64,000 nucleotides of DNA from Rhodoplanes sp. Z2-YC6860 (GTDB taxonomy: Bacteria; Pseudomonadota; Alphaproteobacteria; Rhizobiales; Xanthobacteraceae), in assembly GCF_001579845.1 (NCBI RefSeq), contig NZ_CP007440.1, positions 1,740,001 to 1,804,000 of the forward strand. The letters are read 5' to 3'. Each line of letters begins with the position of its first letter. Positions within the stretch are counted from its first letter, which is position 1. The notes under the pieces were generated by a model, which was not told the origin of the DNA, did not search any database, and was given only the letters and a program-made list of their open reading frames with translations. The position numbers and the translations under genes were made by a program. Shown piece after piece: positions 18,231-25,530 of the stretch.

Positions 18231-18464
18231 ATGGCGAAAGCCCGCAAGAAGACTCGCAAGGTCGCGAAAGGCCCGGCCAAGAAGCGCAAAGCCGTGAGCA
18301 AGGCGAAGGCCCGCCGGCCGGCCAAGAAGAAGACGCGTAAAGCCAAGGCGCGCAAAACCAAGCCGCGTAAACAGAGCTCCATCATCGACACGGTGGCGGA
18401 CACGGTGCTCGAGACCGGCGCCTTGCGCCGCAGGCTGGCCGGGCCGAACACCTTCGAAGACTGA
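18231..18464 (+). CDS. Lysine-rich histone-H1-like small protein
   Basis: A 77-residue very basic protein. Residues 1-49 are almost only Lys, Arg, Ala and Pro in KK/AK/RK repeats, like the tail of histone H1 or of bacterial H1-like proteins; residues 50-77 (SSIIDTVADTVLETGALRRR) may form an amphipathic helix. Such proteins usually bind DNA or RNA without sequence specificity, but the family is loosely defined. A good GGGGGA-type ribosome site precedes the ATG. A strong hairpin terminator lies 10 bases after the stop, so it is probably a single-gene transcript. Confidence 0.72.
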   Translation: MAKARKKTRKVAKGPAKKRKAVSKAKARRPAKKKTRKAKARKTKPRKQSSIIDTVADTVLETGALRRRLAGPNTFED

Positions 18465-18474
18465 GACATCCTGT

Positions 18475-18510
18475 CATCAAGGCGTCGCTTGACGCCTTGA
18501 TGTTTGTCTT
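18475..18510 (+). terminator. Rho-independent-type terminator
   Basis: A perfect 12-base inverted repeat, CATCAAGGCGTC and GACGCCTTGATG, with a GCTT loop (18475-18502) is followed by tttgtctt. It lies right after the histone-like gene and before the ArsR operator, so it isolates the next cluster from read-through. Confidence 0.88.
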
Positions 18511-18552
18511 GTATTTAACCAATCTGTTATTTAACAGAATAGCTAAATACCA
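18511..18552 (+). promoter_or_regulatory. AT-rich operator/promoter candidate of the ArsR cluster
   Basis: An AT-rich island in GC-rich DNA directly before the arsR-type gene. It holds a palindrome CTGTTATTTAACAG (arms 18524-18529 and 18532-18537), flanked by tatttaac at 18512 and gctaaata at 18542, a second partial inverted pair. ArsR-family proteins bind such imperfect palindromes over their own promoter, so autoregulation is likely. The palindrome ends 15 bases before the ATG and no ribosome site is evident. Confidence 0.65.
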
Positions 18553-18927
18553 ATGGCCCCCGACCGTCTCAGCGCCACCTTCGCAGCTCTCGCCGACCCG
18601 ACGCGGCGGGCGATCCTGGCCCGTCTGGCGCTTGGCGAGACGTCAGTTTCGGAACTCGCCGAACCGTTCGACATCAGCCTGCCGGCGGTATCGCGGCACC
18701 TGAAGGTGCTCGAGGGCGCGGGCCTGATCGTGCGCGGCCGCGAGGCCCAATGGCGGCCGTGCCGCCTGGAGCCTCAGGCGCTCAAGGGCGTTGACGATTG
18801 GCTGGAGGAGTACCGGCGGCTCTGGGAGCAGCGGCTCGATCGCCTGGAGGATTATTTGCGGACGCTGCAGGCCAGCGAAGAGAAGACCGAAAAGAAATCG
18901 GACGGGAAAAATGTCCGAAAGAAATAG
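18553..18927 (+). CDS. ArsR/SmtB family transcriptional regulator
   Basis: A 124-residue winged-helix repressor of the ArsR type: ALADPTRRAILARLALGETSVSELA, then the recognition helix ISLPAVSRHLKVLEGAGLIVRGREAQWRPCRL (given here in two parts, SLPAVSRHLKVLEGAGL and VRGREAQW). It lacks the CxCxxC metal box of arsenic or zinc sensors, so it belongs to the broad non-metal branch that is typically coupled to SRPBCC genes. The C-terminal 20 residues are Lys/Glu-rich. It overlaps the following SRPBCC gene by 17 bases and heads a same-strand run of seven genes; the AT-rich palindrome upstream is the likely operator. Confidence 0.92.
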   Translation: MAPDRLSATFAALADPTRRAILARLALGETSVSELAEPFDISLPAVSRHLKVLEGAGLIVRGREAQWRPCRLEPQALKGVDDWLEEYRRLWEQRLDRLEDYLRTLQASEEKTEKKSDGKNVRKK

Positions 18928-19393
18928 CATCGATCTCAGCGATCCCGTGGCGATCGCCGGCACGCGTCTGCTCGACGCGCCGCGCGAACTCGTTTGGCAG
19001 GCCTTCACCGATCCCAAGCACCTGGCGCAGTGGTGGGGACCGAATGGTTTCACCACCACGACCAGCGCCTACGAGTGCAAGCCTGGCGGCGTCTGGCGCT
19101 TCGTGATGCACGGCCCTGACGGCCGCGACTATGAGAACCGCATTACCTTCGAGGCCGTCGAGCCACCGAAGCGGCTGGTCTATCGCCATGGTGGCGAAGG
19201 TGACGTCGAGCCGGTGCAGTTTCGCACCACCGTCACGTTCGAGGACATCGGCGGCAAGACGAAGCTCACCATGCGCGGCGTGTTCCCGTCAGCGGCCGAA
19301 CGGGAGCGCGTCATCAAGGATTACCACGCCGCCAACGGCATGATGCAGACGCTCGCACGCCTCGACGACTACGTTTCGAAATTGGCGACTTGA
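18911..19393 (+). CDS. SRPBCC (AHSA1-like) domain protein
   Basis: A 160-residue START/Bet v1-fold protein of the AHSA1 branch. The typical pattern is LLDAPRELVWQAFTDPKHLAQWWGP near the N-terminus, GGVWRFVMHGPDG in the middle and a C-terminal helix (ERVIKDYHAANGMMQTLARLD). These proteins form a hydrophobic ligand pocket; no catalytic residue can be named. The ATG at 18911 lies inside the end of the arsR gene, so translation is coupled. ArsR plus AHSA1-like pairs recur across bacteria, but their ligand is generally unknown. Confidence 0.88.
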   Translation: MSERNSIDLSDPVAIAGTRLLDAPRELVWQAFTDPKHLAQWWGPNGFTTTTSAYECKPGGVWRFVMHGPDGRDYENRITFEAVEPPKRLVYRHGGEGDVEPVQFRTTVTFEDIGGKTKLTMRGVFPSAAERERVIKDYHAANGMMQTLARLDDYVSKLAT

Positions 19394-19441
19394 TCAGTTC
19401 CAAGCACTGCAACTTCACCCCCCCGCGTAAAGGAGAGTCCA

Positions 19442-19849
19442 ATGCAGGTTCAGCCGTATCTGTTCTTTGAAGGCCGCTGCGAAGAAGCGCTCGACTTCTA
19501 CAAGAAGACGCTCGGCGCCAAGGTCGAGATGATGATGCGCTACAATGAAAGTCCGGAAAAGAATCCGAACTGCATGCCGGCCGACGACAACAAGATCATG
19601 CATGCCGCGTTCAAGGTCGGCGATACGGTGGTGATGGGCTCCGACGGCTTCGCGTCCGGCAAGCCGGATTTCAAAGGCTTCTCGCTGTCGGTCACCGCCA
19701 AGGACGAGGCCGAGGCCGACAAGACCTTCTCAGCGCTGTCCAGCGGCGGCAACGTGACGATGCCGCTGACCAAGACGTTTTTCTCGCCGAAGTTCGGCAT
19801 GCTCACCGACAAATTCGGCATCGGCTGGATGGTCCTCGTCGCGCCGTGA
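19442..19849 (+). CDS. VOC family protein (PhnB/glyoxalase-like)
   Basis: A 135-residue vicinal-oxygen-chelate fold protein of the PhnB-like group: QPYLFFEGRCEEALDFYKKTLGA at the start and DKFGIGWMVLV at the end, with a central MHAAFKVGDTVVMGSD. VOC members include glyoxalases, ring-cleaving dioxygenases and binding proteins; this group lacks an obvious full metal triad and has no proven reaction. AAGGAG stands six bases before the ATG. Third gene of the ArsR cluster. Confidence 0.88.
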   Translation: MQVQPYLFFEGRCEEALDFYKKTLGAKVEMMMRYNESPEKNPNCMPADDNKIMHAAFKVGDTVVMGSDGFASGKPDFKGFSLSVTAKDEAEADKTFSALSSGGNVTMPLTKTFFSPKFGMLTDKFGIGWMVLVAP

Positions 19850-19880
19850 CCGCGGTGTCTCCGTAACCGTAAATGCGTGG

Positions 19881-20408
19881 ATGGAAACGATGACCATGAC
19901 TGCAACCGCGACCAAGAGCTCCGACTTCGTGATCTCGCGCGTGTTCGACGTCTCGCGTGAGATGCTCTGGAAATGCTTCACCGAGCCGGAGCGCATGAAG
20001 CAATGGTGGGGTCCGAAGGGCTTCACCGTGATGGTGTCGAAGATGGATCTTCGTCCCGGCGGCACCTACCTCTATGGCATGAGGTCGCCGGACGGTCAGG
20101 ACATGTGGGGACGCATGGTCTACCGCGAGATCGTGCCGCCGGAGCGGCTCGTCTTCGTCAACTCATTCTCTGACGAGAAGGGTGGGCTGACGCGGCATCC
20201 GATGGCGCCGCAGTGGCCGATCGAGATGCTCTCGATCTTCACCTTCGAGGAGCTGCCCGACGGCAAGACCAAGTTCACGGTGCGCTGGTCGCCGCTGAAC
20301 CCGACGCCGGAGGAGCAGAAGGCTTTCGACGAAGGGCATGGCAGCATGAACATGGGCTGGAGCGGCACGCTCGAGCAACTCGGAGCCTATGTCGCCAAGC
20401 TTGCGTGA
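19881..20408 (+). CDS. SRPBCC (AHSA1-like) domain protein
   Basis: A 175-residue AHSA1-type SRPBCC protein, the second in the cluster. Signatures are ISRVFDVSREMLWKCFTEPERM, QWWGPKGFTV, GGTYLYGMRSPDG and a C-terminal MGWSGTLEQLGAYVAKLA. It is clearly homologous to the 18911-19393 product (shared QWWGP and GG-x-Y/W pattern), which suggests duplication within the cluster. The ATG at 19881 is used; an ATG three codons later is equally possible. Ligand unknown. Confidence 0.88.
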   Translation: METMTMTATATKSSDFVISRVFDVSREMLWKCFTEPERMKQWWGPKGFTVMVSKMDLRPGGTYLYGMRSPDGQDMWGRMVYREIVPPERLVFVNSFSDEKGGLTRHPMAPQWPIEMLSIFTFEELPDGKTKFTVRWSPLNPTPEEQKAFDEGHGSMNMGWSGTLEQLGAYVAKLA

Positions 20409-20483
20409 CAAGACTGGCGATGGCCGGCCTGGCCATCGCCACCATTCCCCCACCAACTTTTCCCAACGCCGGAGCGCGTTCCG

Positions 20484-21017
20484 ATGAAAATGTTCGCGAT
20501 CTTTTTTGCCGTGTTCTTTGTCGCGGTCGGCGCCGTGCTGGTCTTTGCAGCGACCAAGCCCGACGTCTTCGAGGTGCGGCGGACCATTGTGGTCAACGCC
20601 GCCCCGGACAAGATCTTTCCCTACATCAACGACTTCAAGCGCTGGATGGTCTGGTCGCCCTACGAGAACAAGGATCCGGCGATGCAGCGCACCTACAGCA
20701 GCACGACCAGCGGCAAGGGCGCGACCTACGCGTGGAACGGCGACAAGAATGTCGGCAGCGGGAGCATGGAGATCATGGATGCGCCGTCGCCGTCGCGCGT
20801 CACCATCAAGCTCGACTTCACCAAGCCGTTCGAGGCGCACAACATTGCCGACTTCCGGCTCGAGCCCGCCAATGACGGCACGCAGGTGTCATGGTCGATG
20901 TCGGGACCGACGCCGTTCTTCGGCAAGATTCTTCATGTGTTCATCGACATGGACAAAATGGTCGGCCGCGACTTTGAAGCCGGCCTCGCCAACCTGAAAG
21001 CCGTCGCCGAGAAGTGA
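20484..21017 (+). CDS. SRPBCC family protein with N-terminal membrane anchor
   Basis: A 177-residue SRPBCC protein of the polyketide-cyclase-like group. Residues 3-22 (MFAIFFAVFFVAVGAVLVFA) form a transmembrane helix or uncleaved signal, then the fold follows: FEVRRTIVVNAAPDKIFPYIND, WSPYENKDPAMQRTYS, and a C-terminal helix VGRDFEAGLANLKAVAEK. Unlike the other two SRPBCC proteins of this cluster it is probably membrane-anchored with the domain in the periplasm. GGAG is ten bases before the ATG. Confidence 0.87.
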   Translation: MKMFAIFFAVFFVAVGAVLVFAATKPDVFEVRRTIVVNAAPDKIFPYINDFKRWMVWSPYENKDPAMQRTYSSTTSGKGATYAWNGDKNVGSGSMEIMDAPSPSRVTIKLDFTKPFEAHNIADFRLEPANDGTQVSWSMSGPTPFFGKILHVFIDMDKMVGRDFEAGLANLKAVAEK

Positions 21018-21045
21018 TCTTGTCCGCGAGTCCGGAGTACGAAGG

Positions 21046-21504
21046 ATGCAAAAGATCACCCCGTTCCTTGTCATCAACGGCCGGGCCGAAGAGGCGATGA
21101 ACTTCTATGCTTCGGTGTTCAAGAACTCGAAGGTCGTGTACCAGTCGCGGGCCGGCGACAAAGGACCGCTGTTCAGCGCCACGGTCGAACTCGACCGCGA
21201 GCGGTTCATCCTGCTCAACACCGGACCAAAGGCCGAATTCACGCCCGCGGTGTCGTTCTACGTCGATTGCGAGGACCAGGCCGAGGTCGACGACCTCTGG
21301 GACAAGCTCGTGGCCGGCGGCGCGCCGCTGCGCTGCGGCTGGCTGAAGGACAAGTTCGGCGTGCACTGGCAGGTGATCCCGTCGGCGCTGCCGCGCTATC
21401 TTCGCGACAAGGACAAGACAAAGTCGCAGCGCGTCATGGAAGCGATGATGCAGATGATCAAGATCGATATCGCGACGCTCGACCGCGCCTATCAGGGCGC
21501 TTGA
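21046..21504 (+). CDS. VOC family protein (3-demethylubiquinone-methyltransferase-like, PhnB group)
   Basis: A 152-residue VOC-fold protein of the family often mis-named 3-demethylubiquinone-9 3-methyltransferase. Typical segments: ITPFLVINGRAEEAMNFYASVFKNS, FSATVELDRERFILLNTGP, VSFYVDCEDQAEVDDLWDKL, and CGWLKDKFGVHWQVIPSALP. It lacks a SAM-binding fold, so the methyltransferase label should not be trusted; the reaction is unknown. A GGAG ribosome site precedes the ATG. Sixth gene of the ArsR cluster. Confidence 0.88.
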   Translation: MQKITPFLVINGRAEEAMNFYASVFKNSKVVYQSRAGDKGPLFSATVELDRERFILLNTGPKAEFTPAVSFYVDCEDQAEVDDLWDKLVAGGAPLRCGWLKDKFGVHWQVIPSALPRYLRDKDKTKSQRVMEAMMQMIKIDIATLDRAYQGA

Positions 21505-21526
21505 GGCAACCAGACGGAGTGCCGCC

Positions 21527-22177
21527 ATGGCTTACACGCTGCTCTATCATCCGCTGTCGTCCTACTGCATGAAGGTGCTGACGGCGCTTTACGAAAGCGG
21601 CACGCCGTTCACGCCGAAGAGCGTGAATTTACAGGACGAAGCCGAGCGTGCGGCTCTGCTCAAGCTCTGGCCGGTCGGTAAGTTTCCGGTGCTGCGCGAC
21701 GAGGATCGCGATCTCACCGTGCCGGAATCCACGATTATCATCGAGCATCTGGCGCATCAGCATCCGGCCGCGGCGTCGCTCCTGCCATCCGATCCGAAGC
21801 TCGCGCTTGCGGTGCGGGCGCAGGACCGCTTCTACGATCTCTACGTCCACAACCAGATGCAGGAGATCGTTGGCGACCGGCTGCGTCCGGCCAATGCCAA
21901 GGACCCGACCGGCGTCGAATCCGCCCGCAAGCGGCTCGCCACATCCTATGACATGATCGAGCGCGACATGGCTTCGAAGGCCTGGGCCACCGGTGGCCAG
22001 TTCACCATGGCTGATTGCGCTGCAGCACCGGCGCTGTTCTACGGCAACAAGGTGCAGCCGTTCGAAGCGACGCACCCGAAGCTTGCGGCGTATTTCGGCC
22101 GGTTGAAAGAGCGGCCGTCGTTCAAGCGTGCGCTGGAGGAGGCGCAGCCCTATATGAAATTCTTCCCGACGGAGTAG
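21527..22177 (+). CDS. Glutathione S-transferase family protein
   Basis: A 216-residue GST. The thioredoxin-like N-terminal domain reads YTLLYHPLSSYCMKVLTALYES with the Ser-Ser-Tyr-Cys segment at the glutathione site, followed by GKFPVLRDED and VPESTIIIEHL (the cis-Pro and E-S pair that bind glutathione). The helical domain has MADCAAAPALFYGNKV. Family enzymes conjugate or isomerise electrophiles with glutathione in the cytoplasm. GGAG precedes the ATG by seven bases. It closes the same-strand run that begins with arsR, suggesting a detoxification theme. Confidence 0.92.
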   Translation: MAYTLLYHPLSSYCMKVLTALYESGTPFTPKSVNLQDEAERAALLKLWPVGKFPVLRDEDRDLTVPESTIIIEHLAHQHPAAASLLPSDPKLALAVRAQDRFYDLYVHNQMQEIVGDRLRPANAKDPTGVESARKRLATSYDMIERDMASKAWATGGQFTMADCAAAPALFYGNKVQPFEATHPKLAAYFGRLKERPSFKRALEEAQPYMKFFPTE

Positions 22178-22261
22178 GCCGTTCGCGGCTTTTTGGCCTG
22201 CACGGCTGAACCATTTCCCAGGCCGCTCGTTGTCTTCCGAACATTCCGGAGGAGGCCCGCG

Positions 22262-22606
22262 ATGCCCATGAAGCGAGCGACCACCAAAATTCGGCCCATG
22301 CGCACCCGCGCCGGCGGTCTGACCGGCCGCGACGGTGCGATCGACTTTGCCACCAGGACAGCGGGGCTCAGCGAGCGTGAAGTCGCGAGCCCCGACGACC
22401 ACATCTATCGTGTGATCGAGATCGTCGGCACCTCGCAGGACAGCATCGAGGACGCGGTCTCGTCGGCGGTGGCGCGGGCGGAGCAGACCCTGCGCAATCT
22501 GCGCTGGTTCGAGGTGGTGCGCACCAGCGGCCACATCACCAATGGAGTGGTGGAGCATTTCCAGGTGACGCTGAAGGTCGGCTTCACCATGGAGGCGCCG
22601 CACTGA
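22262..22606 (+). CDS. Dodecin family flavin-binding protein with N-terminal extension
   Basis: Dodecins are small proteins that assemble into hollow dodecamers storing flavins or CoA. The C-terminal 67 residues here are a full dodecin: [40 protein letters not shown] and [11 protein letters not shown], including the flavin-stacking Trp of the LRWFEV motif. Ordinary dodecins start directly at this domain, but this gene encodes about 45 extra N-terminal residues, rich in Arg and Thr ([17 protein letters not shown]). The ATG at 22262 has GGAGGAGG upstream, and no start codon is available closer to the domain, so the extension seems real. Confidence 0.88.
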   Translation: MPMKRATTKIRPMRTRAGGLTGRDGAIDFATRTAGLSEREVASPDDHIYRVIEIVGTSQDSIEDAVSSAVARAEQTLRNLRWFEVVRTSGHITNGVVEHFQVTLKVGFTMEAPH

Positions 22607-22614
22607 GGCGGCGC
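22595..22614. terminator. Hairpin between convergent dodecin and TPP-enzyme genes
   Basis: GCGCCGC and GCGGCGC form a perfect 7-base inverted repeat around the dodecin stop codon, with the stop of the opposite gene 2 bases beyond. It could terminate transcription in both directions, but no T-tract follows on either side. Confidence 0.4.
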
Positions 22615-22615
22615 G

Positions 22616-24292
22616 TCACATTGGCTTGTAATTGCGCTCCATATCCACGTCGATCAGGAAGGGCGTGCCGTCCTTGAGCGCCTTGGCGATCAGGTCGGTG
22701 GCGTCCTTCACGGTCTTGGCGCGCGCGCCTTCGATGCCGAGCGAGCGCGCCAAGCCGACGAAATCGATCGCCGGATCGGTCAGCTCCATGCCGACGAAAT
22801 TGTCGGCCTGCTCGGCAAGGCCGCGCATCGCCACCAGCCGCTGCTTGAGGATGCGGTAGCTGGTGTTGTTGAAGATCACCCAGATCACCGGCAGCTTGTA
22901 GTGAGCCGCGGTCCACAGCGCCTGCATGGTGTACATGGCGCTGCCGTCGCCGACCAGCGCGACCACGGGCCGGTCCGGTTGGGCGAGCTTGGCGCCGATC
23001 GCAGCCGGCAGGCCCCAGCCGATGCCGCCGCCGCGCAGCGCGAAGAAGCTCTGCTCGTCGTCGCTGTTGATCAGCGAGCGCGCGCCGGGCGCGGACGACA
23101 GCACCTCCTCGATCACCACCGCATCCTTCGGCAGCATCGCGCCGATCGCTTCGAGCAAAGCGAGCGGCTGCACGGGAGTCTTGCCGGCCAACGCCCTGGC
23201 CTTGGCGCGGAACGTCTCGCGCTCGGACTTGATGGCGTCTGTCGCAGCCTTCAGCCGGGCGGCGGCCGCGCCTTTGGCACCAGCCGTCATGCGCGATTGC
23301 ACGGCTGCGGTGATGTCCGGCAGCGTTGCCTTCGGATCGCCGAAGATGCCGACCTGTGCGGGATAGCTTTTGCCGATCTGCCACGGGTCCGTGTCCAGGT
23401 GAATGAGCGGCATGCCGGCCGGAATCGGCTTCACTTTCGACGGCAATGACCACGTGAACAGGTCGCCGCCCACCGAGAACAGGAGGTCGTGCTTGTCGAG
23501 CACCTCGCGCACGCCTTGCTGCGAGCGCGTCATCGAGCCGCGATAGAGCGGATGCGAGGACGGAAACGACGCGGTGTTCGGCACGAACTCGGTGTAGACC
23601 GGCGCGCCGATGGCTTCCGCGAGCGCCGCGAGCTCTCTGTGGCCGCGGCTTTGCGCCACCGCGTCGCCCGCGATGATCACCGGCCGCTCGGCTTTGGCCA
23701 GCAGGTCCGCCGCGGCGTTGACCGCGTCGAGATCGCCGCGAATGCGTGGCGCGACGCGCGTGGGCTCCAACAGCTCGATATCGCCGTCGTTCTTGAGAAT
23801 GTCGCCCGGCAGCGACAGGAACACCGGTCCGGTCGGCGGGGCGAGCGCAGTCTTCGCCGCGCGATGCACCAGCACGGGAAGGTCCTTCAGGCGCTCGACT
23901 TGCGCCGAGAACTTCACGAAGGGTTTTGCGAGCGAGGTGAGGTCGGCCGAGAGGATCGGCTCCTCGACCAGATATTCGGTGTCCTGCTGTCCCGCCGTGA
24001 CCAGGATCGGCGAGCCCGCCATCTGCGCGTCGTAGAGCATGCCCATGGCGTTCCCGAGCCCGGGCGCCACATGAAGGTTCAGCACGGTGAGCCGGCCGGA
24101 TGCCTGAGCATAGCCGTCAGCCATCGCCATCAGCGCAGCCTCCTGGAGACCCAGGATGTAGCGGATGTCGTGTTCGACCGCGAAGGCGTCCATCAGCGGC
24201 AATTCGGTCGTGCCGGGATTTCCGAACACGATGCCGACACCTTCCTGCTTCAGCAGGTCGAGGAACGCGCGCTTACCGGACATCACGGGCAT
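22616..24292 (-). CDS. Thiamine-diphosphate enzyme, benzoylformate-decarboxylase-like
   Basis: A 558-residue ThDP enzyme close to benzoylformate decarboxylase (MdlC). Visible parts: FGNPGTTELPLMDAF (MdlC has Ser26 where this has Thr28), LGLQEAALMAMADGYAQAS with the cofactor-activating Glu51, LNLHVAPGLGNAMG with the MdlC-type active-site His74, and the C-terminal ThDP/Mg motif VALVGDGSAMYTM ending NNTSYRIL. It probably decarboxylates a 2-keto acid, but the Ser-to-Thr change and lack of mandelate genes leave the substrate open. The frame is open upstream; ATG at 24292 (or 24283) gives the family N-terminus. Confidence 0.85.
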   Translation of the reverse strand: MPVMSGKRAFLDLLKQEGVGIVFGNPGTTELPLMDAFAVEHDIRYILGLQEAALMAMADGYAQASGRLTVLNLHVAPGLGNAMGMLYDAQMAGSPILVTAGQQDTEYLVEEPILSADLTSLAKPFVKFSAQVERLKDLPVLVHRAAKTALAPPTGPVFLSLPGDILKNDGDIELLEPTRVAPRIRGDLDAVNAAADLLAKAERPVIIAGDAVAQSRGHRELAALAEAIGAPVYTEFVPNTASFPSSHPLYRGSMTRSQQGVREVLDKHDLLFSVGGDLFTWSLPSKVKPIPAGMPLIHLDTDPWQIGKSYPAQVGIFGDPKATLPDITAAVQSRMTAGAKGAAAARLKAATDAIKSERETFRAKARALAGKTPVQPLALLEAIGAMLPKDAVVIEEVLSSAPGARSLINSDDEQSFFALRGGGIGWGLPAAIGAKLAQPDRPVVALVGDGSAMYTMQALWTAAHYKLPVIWVIFNNTSYRILKQRLVAMRGLAEQADNFVGMELTDPAIDFVGLARSLGIEGARAKTVKDATDLIAKALKDGTPFLIDVDMERNYKPM

Positions 24293-24444
24293 GAAGGTTT
24301 CCAGACTGGTTGGGTTGCAGGTGAGCGTGGCGTGAGCGAGGCGGTTCGCGTTGCGGCCTATCGGATTGTCGCTTTGTTGCCGTCCTCGATGTCTAAGACC
24401 ATCCGAGCTTAACGCCCGGACACGGGTGATGCTACGTTGCCGCC
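24293..24444. other. Divergent intergenic region
   Basis: This 152-base gap between the divergent TPP-enzyme and phosphotransferase genes must hold both promoters. No convincing operator or repeat was seen. Confidence 0.4.
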
Positions 24445-25530
24445 ATGCAGAAGATCGATCGCCAGGTTGCATTCACCGGGACCAAGGATGTGGCTGAGCC
24501 GCTGCGCTTCGATCCGGCGCGGCTCGAAGGCTATCTCGCGCGCGAGGTGAAGGGTTTTGCCGGGCCGCTGACGGTGAGCCAGTTCAAGGGCGGCCAGTCG
24601 AACCCGACCTACCGGCTCGACACGCCCGGCCGGCAATACGTGCTGCGGCGAAAGCCGCCGGGCAAGCTTCTTCCATCGGCCCATGCGGTGGACCGCGAAT
24701 TCCGCATCATCACGGCGCTGGCTGGGCAGGGCTTCCCGGTCGCCGAGCCCGTGATCTATTGCGCCGACGAGAGCGTCACCGGCACGGCCTTCTATGTGAT
24801 GGGCTTCGTCCCTGGCCGAGTGTTCTGGAATCCCGAGATGCCGGGCTCCCATCCGAAGGAGCGTGCCGCGGTCTATGCGGCGATGAACGGCGCCATGGCG
24901 CGGCTGCACTCGTTCGATCCGGCGGCCATCGGACTTGGTGACTTCGGTCGCGGCGAGAATTATGTGGCACGGCAGGTCGAGCGCTGGTCGAAGCAGTACC
25001 GCTCTTCGGAAACGCAGAAGATCGACGAGATGGAGCGGTTGATCGCGTGGCTGCCGTCACATATTCCGCCAGCGTGCCCGCCGCGGCTGGTGCATGGCGA
25101 CTACCGGCTCGACAACATGATCCTGGATGCGCACGAGCCCAAGGTGCTCGCAGTGCTCGACTGGGAGCTGTCGACCATCGGCGATCCGCTCGCCGATTTC
25201 ACCTATCACCTGATGCAGTGGCACATGCCGCAGGAGGACACCGGCGCCGGCACCGGCTCGCTGGTCGGCCACGATCTGGCGGCGCTCGGAATTCCGTCGA
25301 TGGCCGAATACGTCGAGATGTATCGCAAGCACACCGGCCTCGATCCGCGGCCTTATTTGGCGGCTTATCTCGCCTACAACTTCTTCCGGATCGCTGCGAT
25401 CCTGCAAGGCATCGCCGGTCGCGTCCGCGATGGCACCGCGACCAACGAGCACGCCGCCGCCAAAGGCCAGATGGTGCGGCCGCTCGCCGAGACCGCGTGG
25501 CGCTTCGCCCGCGAGGCGGGCGCGAAATGA
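24445..25530 (+). CDS. Phosphotransferase family protein (APH/ACAD10-like kinase)
   Basis: A 361-residue protein of the aminoglycoside-phosphotransferase-like kinase superfamily, of the group fused to acyl-CoA dehydrogenases in human ACAD10/11. The catalytic loop is VHGDYRLDNMIL and the Mg-binding segment is VLDWELSTIGDPLADF; the N-lobe has FKGGQSNPTYRL and YVLRRKPPGKLL. ACAD10/11 kinases phosphorylate 4-hydroxyacyl-CoA; bacterial members often lie beside acyl-CoA genes, which are absent here. The next gene, a patatin, starts with ATGA overlap, so they are one operon. Confidence 0.87.
   Translation: MQKIDRQVAFTGTKDVAEPLRFDPARLEGYLAREVKGFAGPLTVSQFKGGQSNPTYRLDTPGRQYVLRRKPPGKLLPSAHAVDREFRIITALAGQGFPVAEPVIYCADESVTGTAFYVMGFVPGRVFWNPEMPGSHPKERAAVYAAMNGAMARLHSFDPAAIGLGDFGRGENYVARQVERWSKQYRSSETQKIDEMERLIAWLPSHIPPACPPRLVHGDYRLDNMILDAHEPKVLAVLDWELSTIGDPLADFTYHLMQWHMPQEDTGAGTGSLVGHDLAALGIPSMAEYVEMYRKHTGLDPRPYLAAYLAYNFFRIAAILQGIAGRVRDGTATNEHAAAKGQMVRPLAETAWRFAREAGAK

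Noticed and set aside
21046-21504. Naming this VOC protein a 3-demethylubiquinone methyltransferase
   Set aside because: The annotation is common but the protein has no SAM-binding fold; the name is an old database carry-over.
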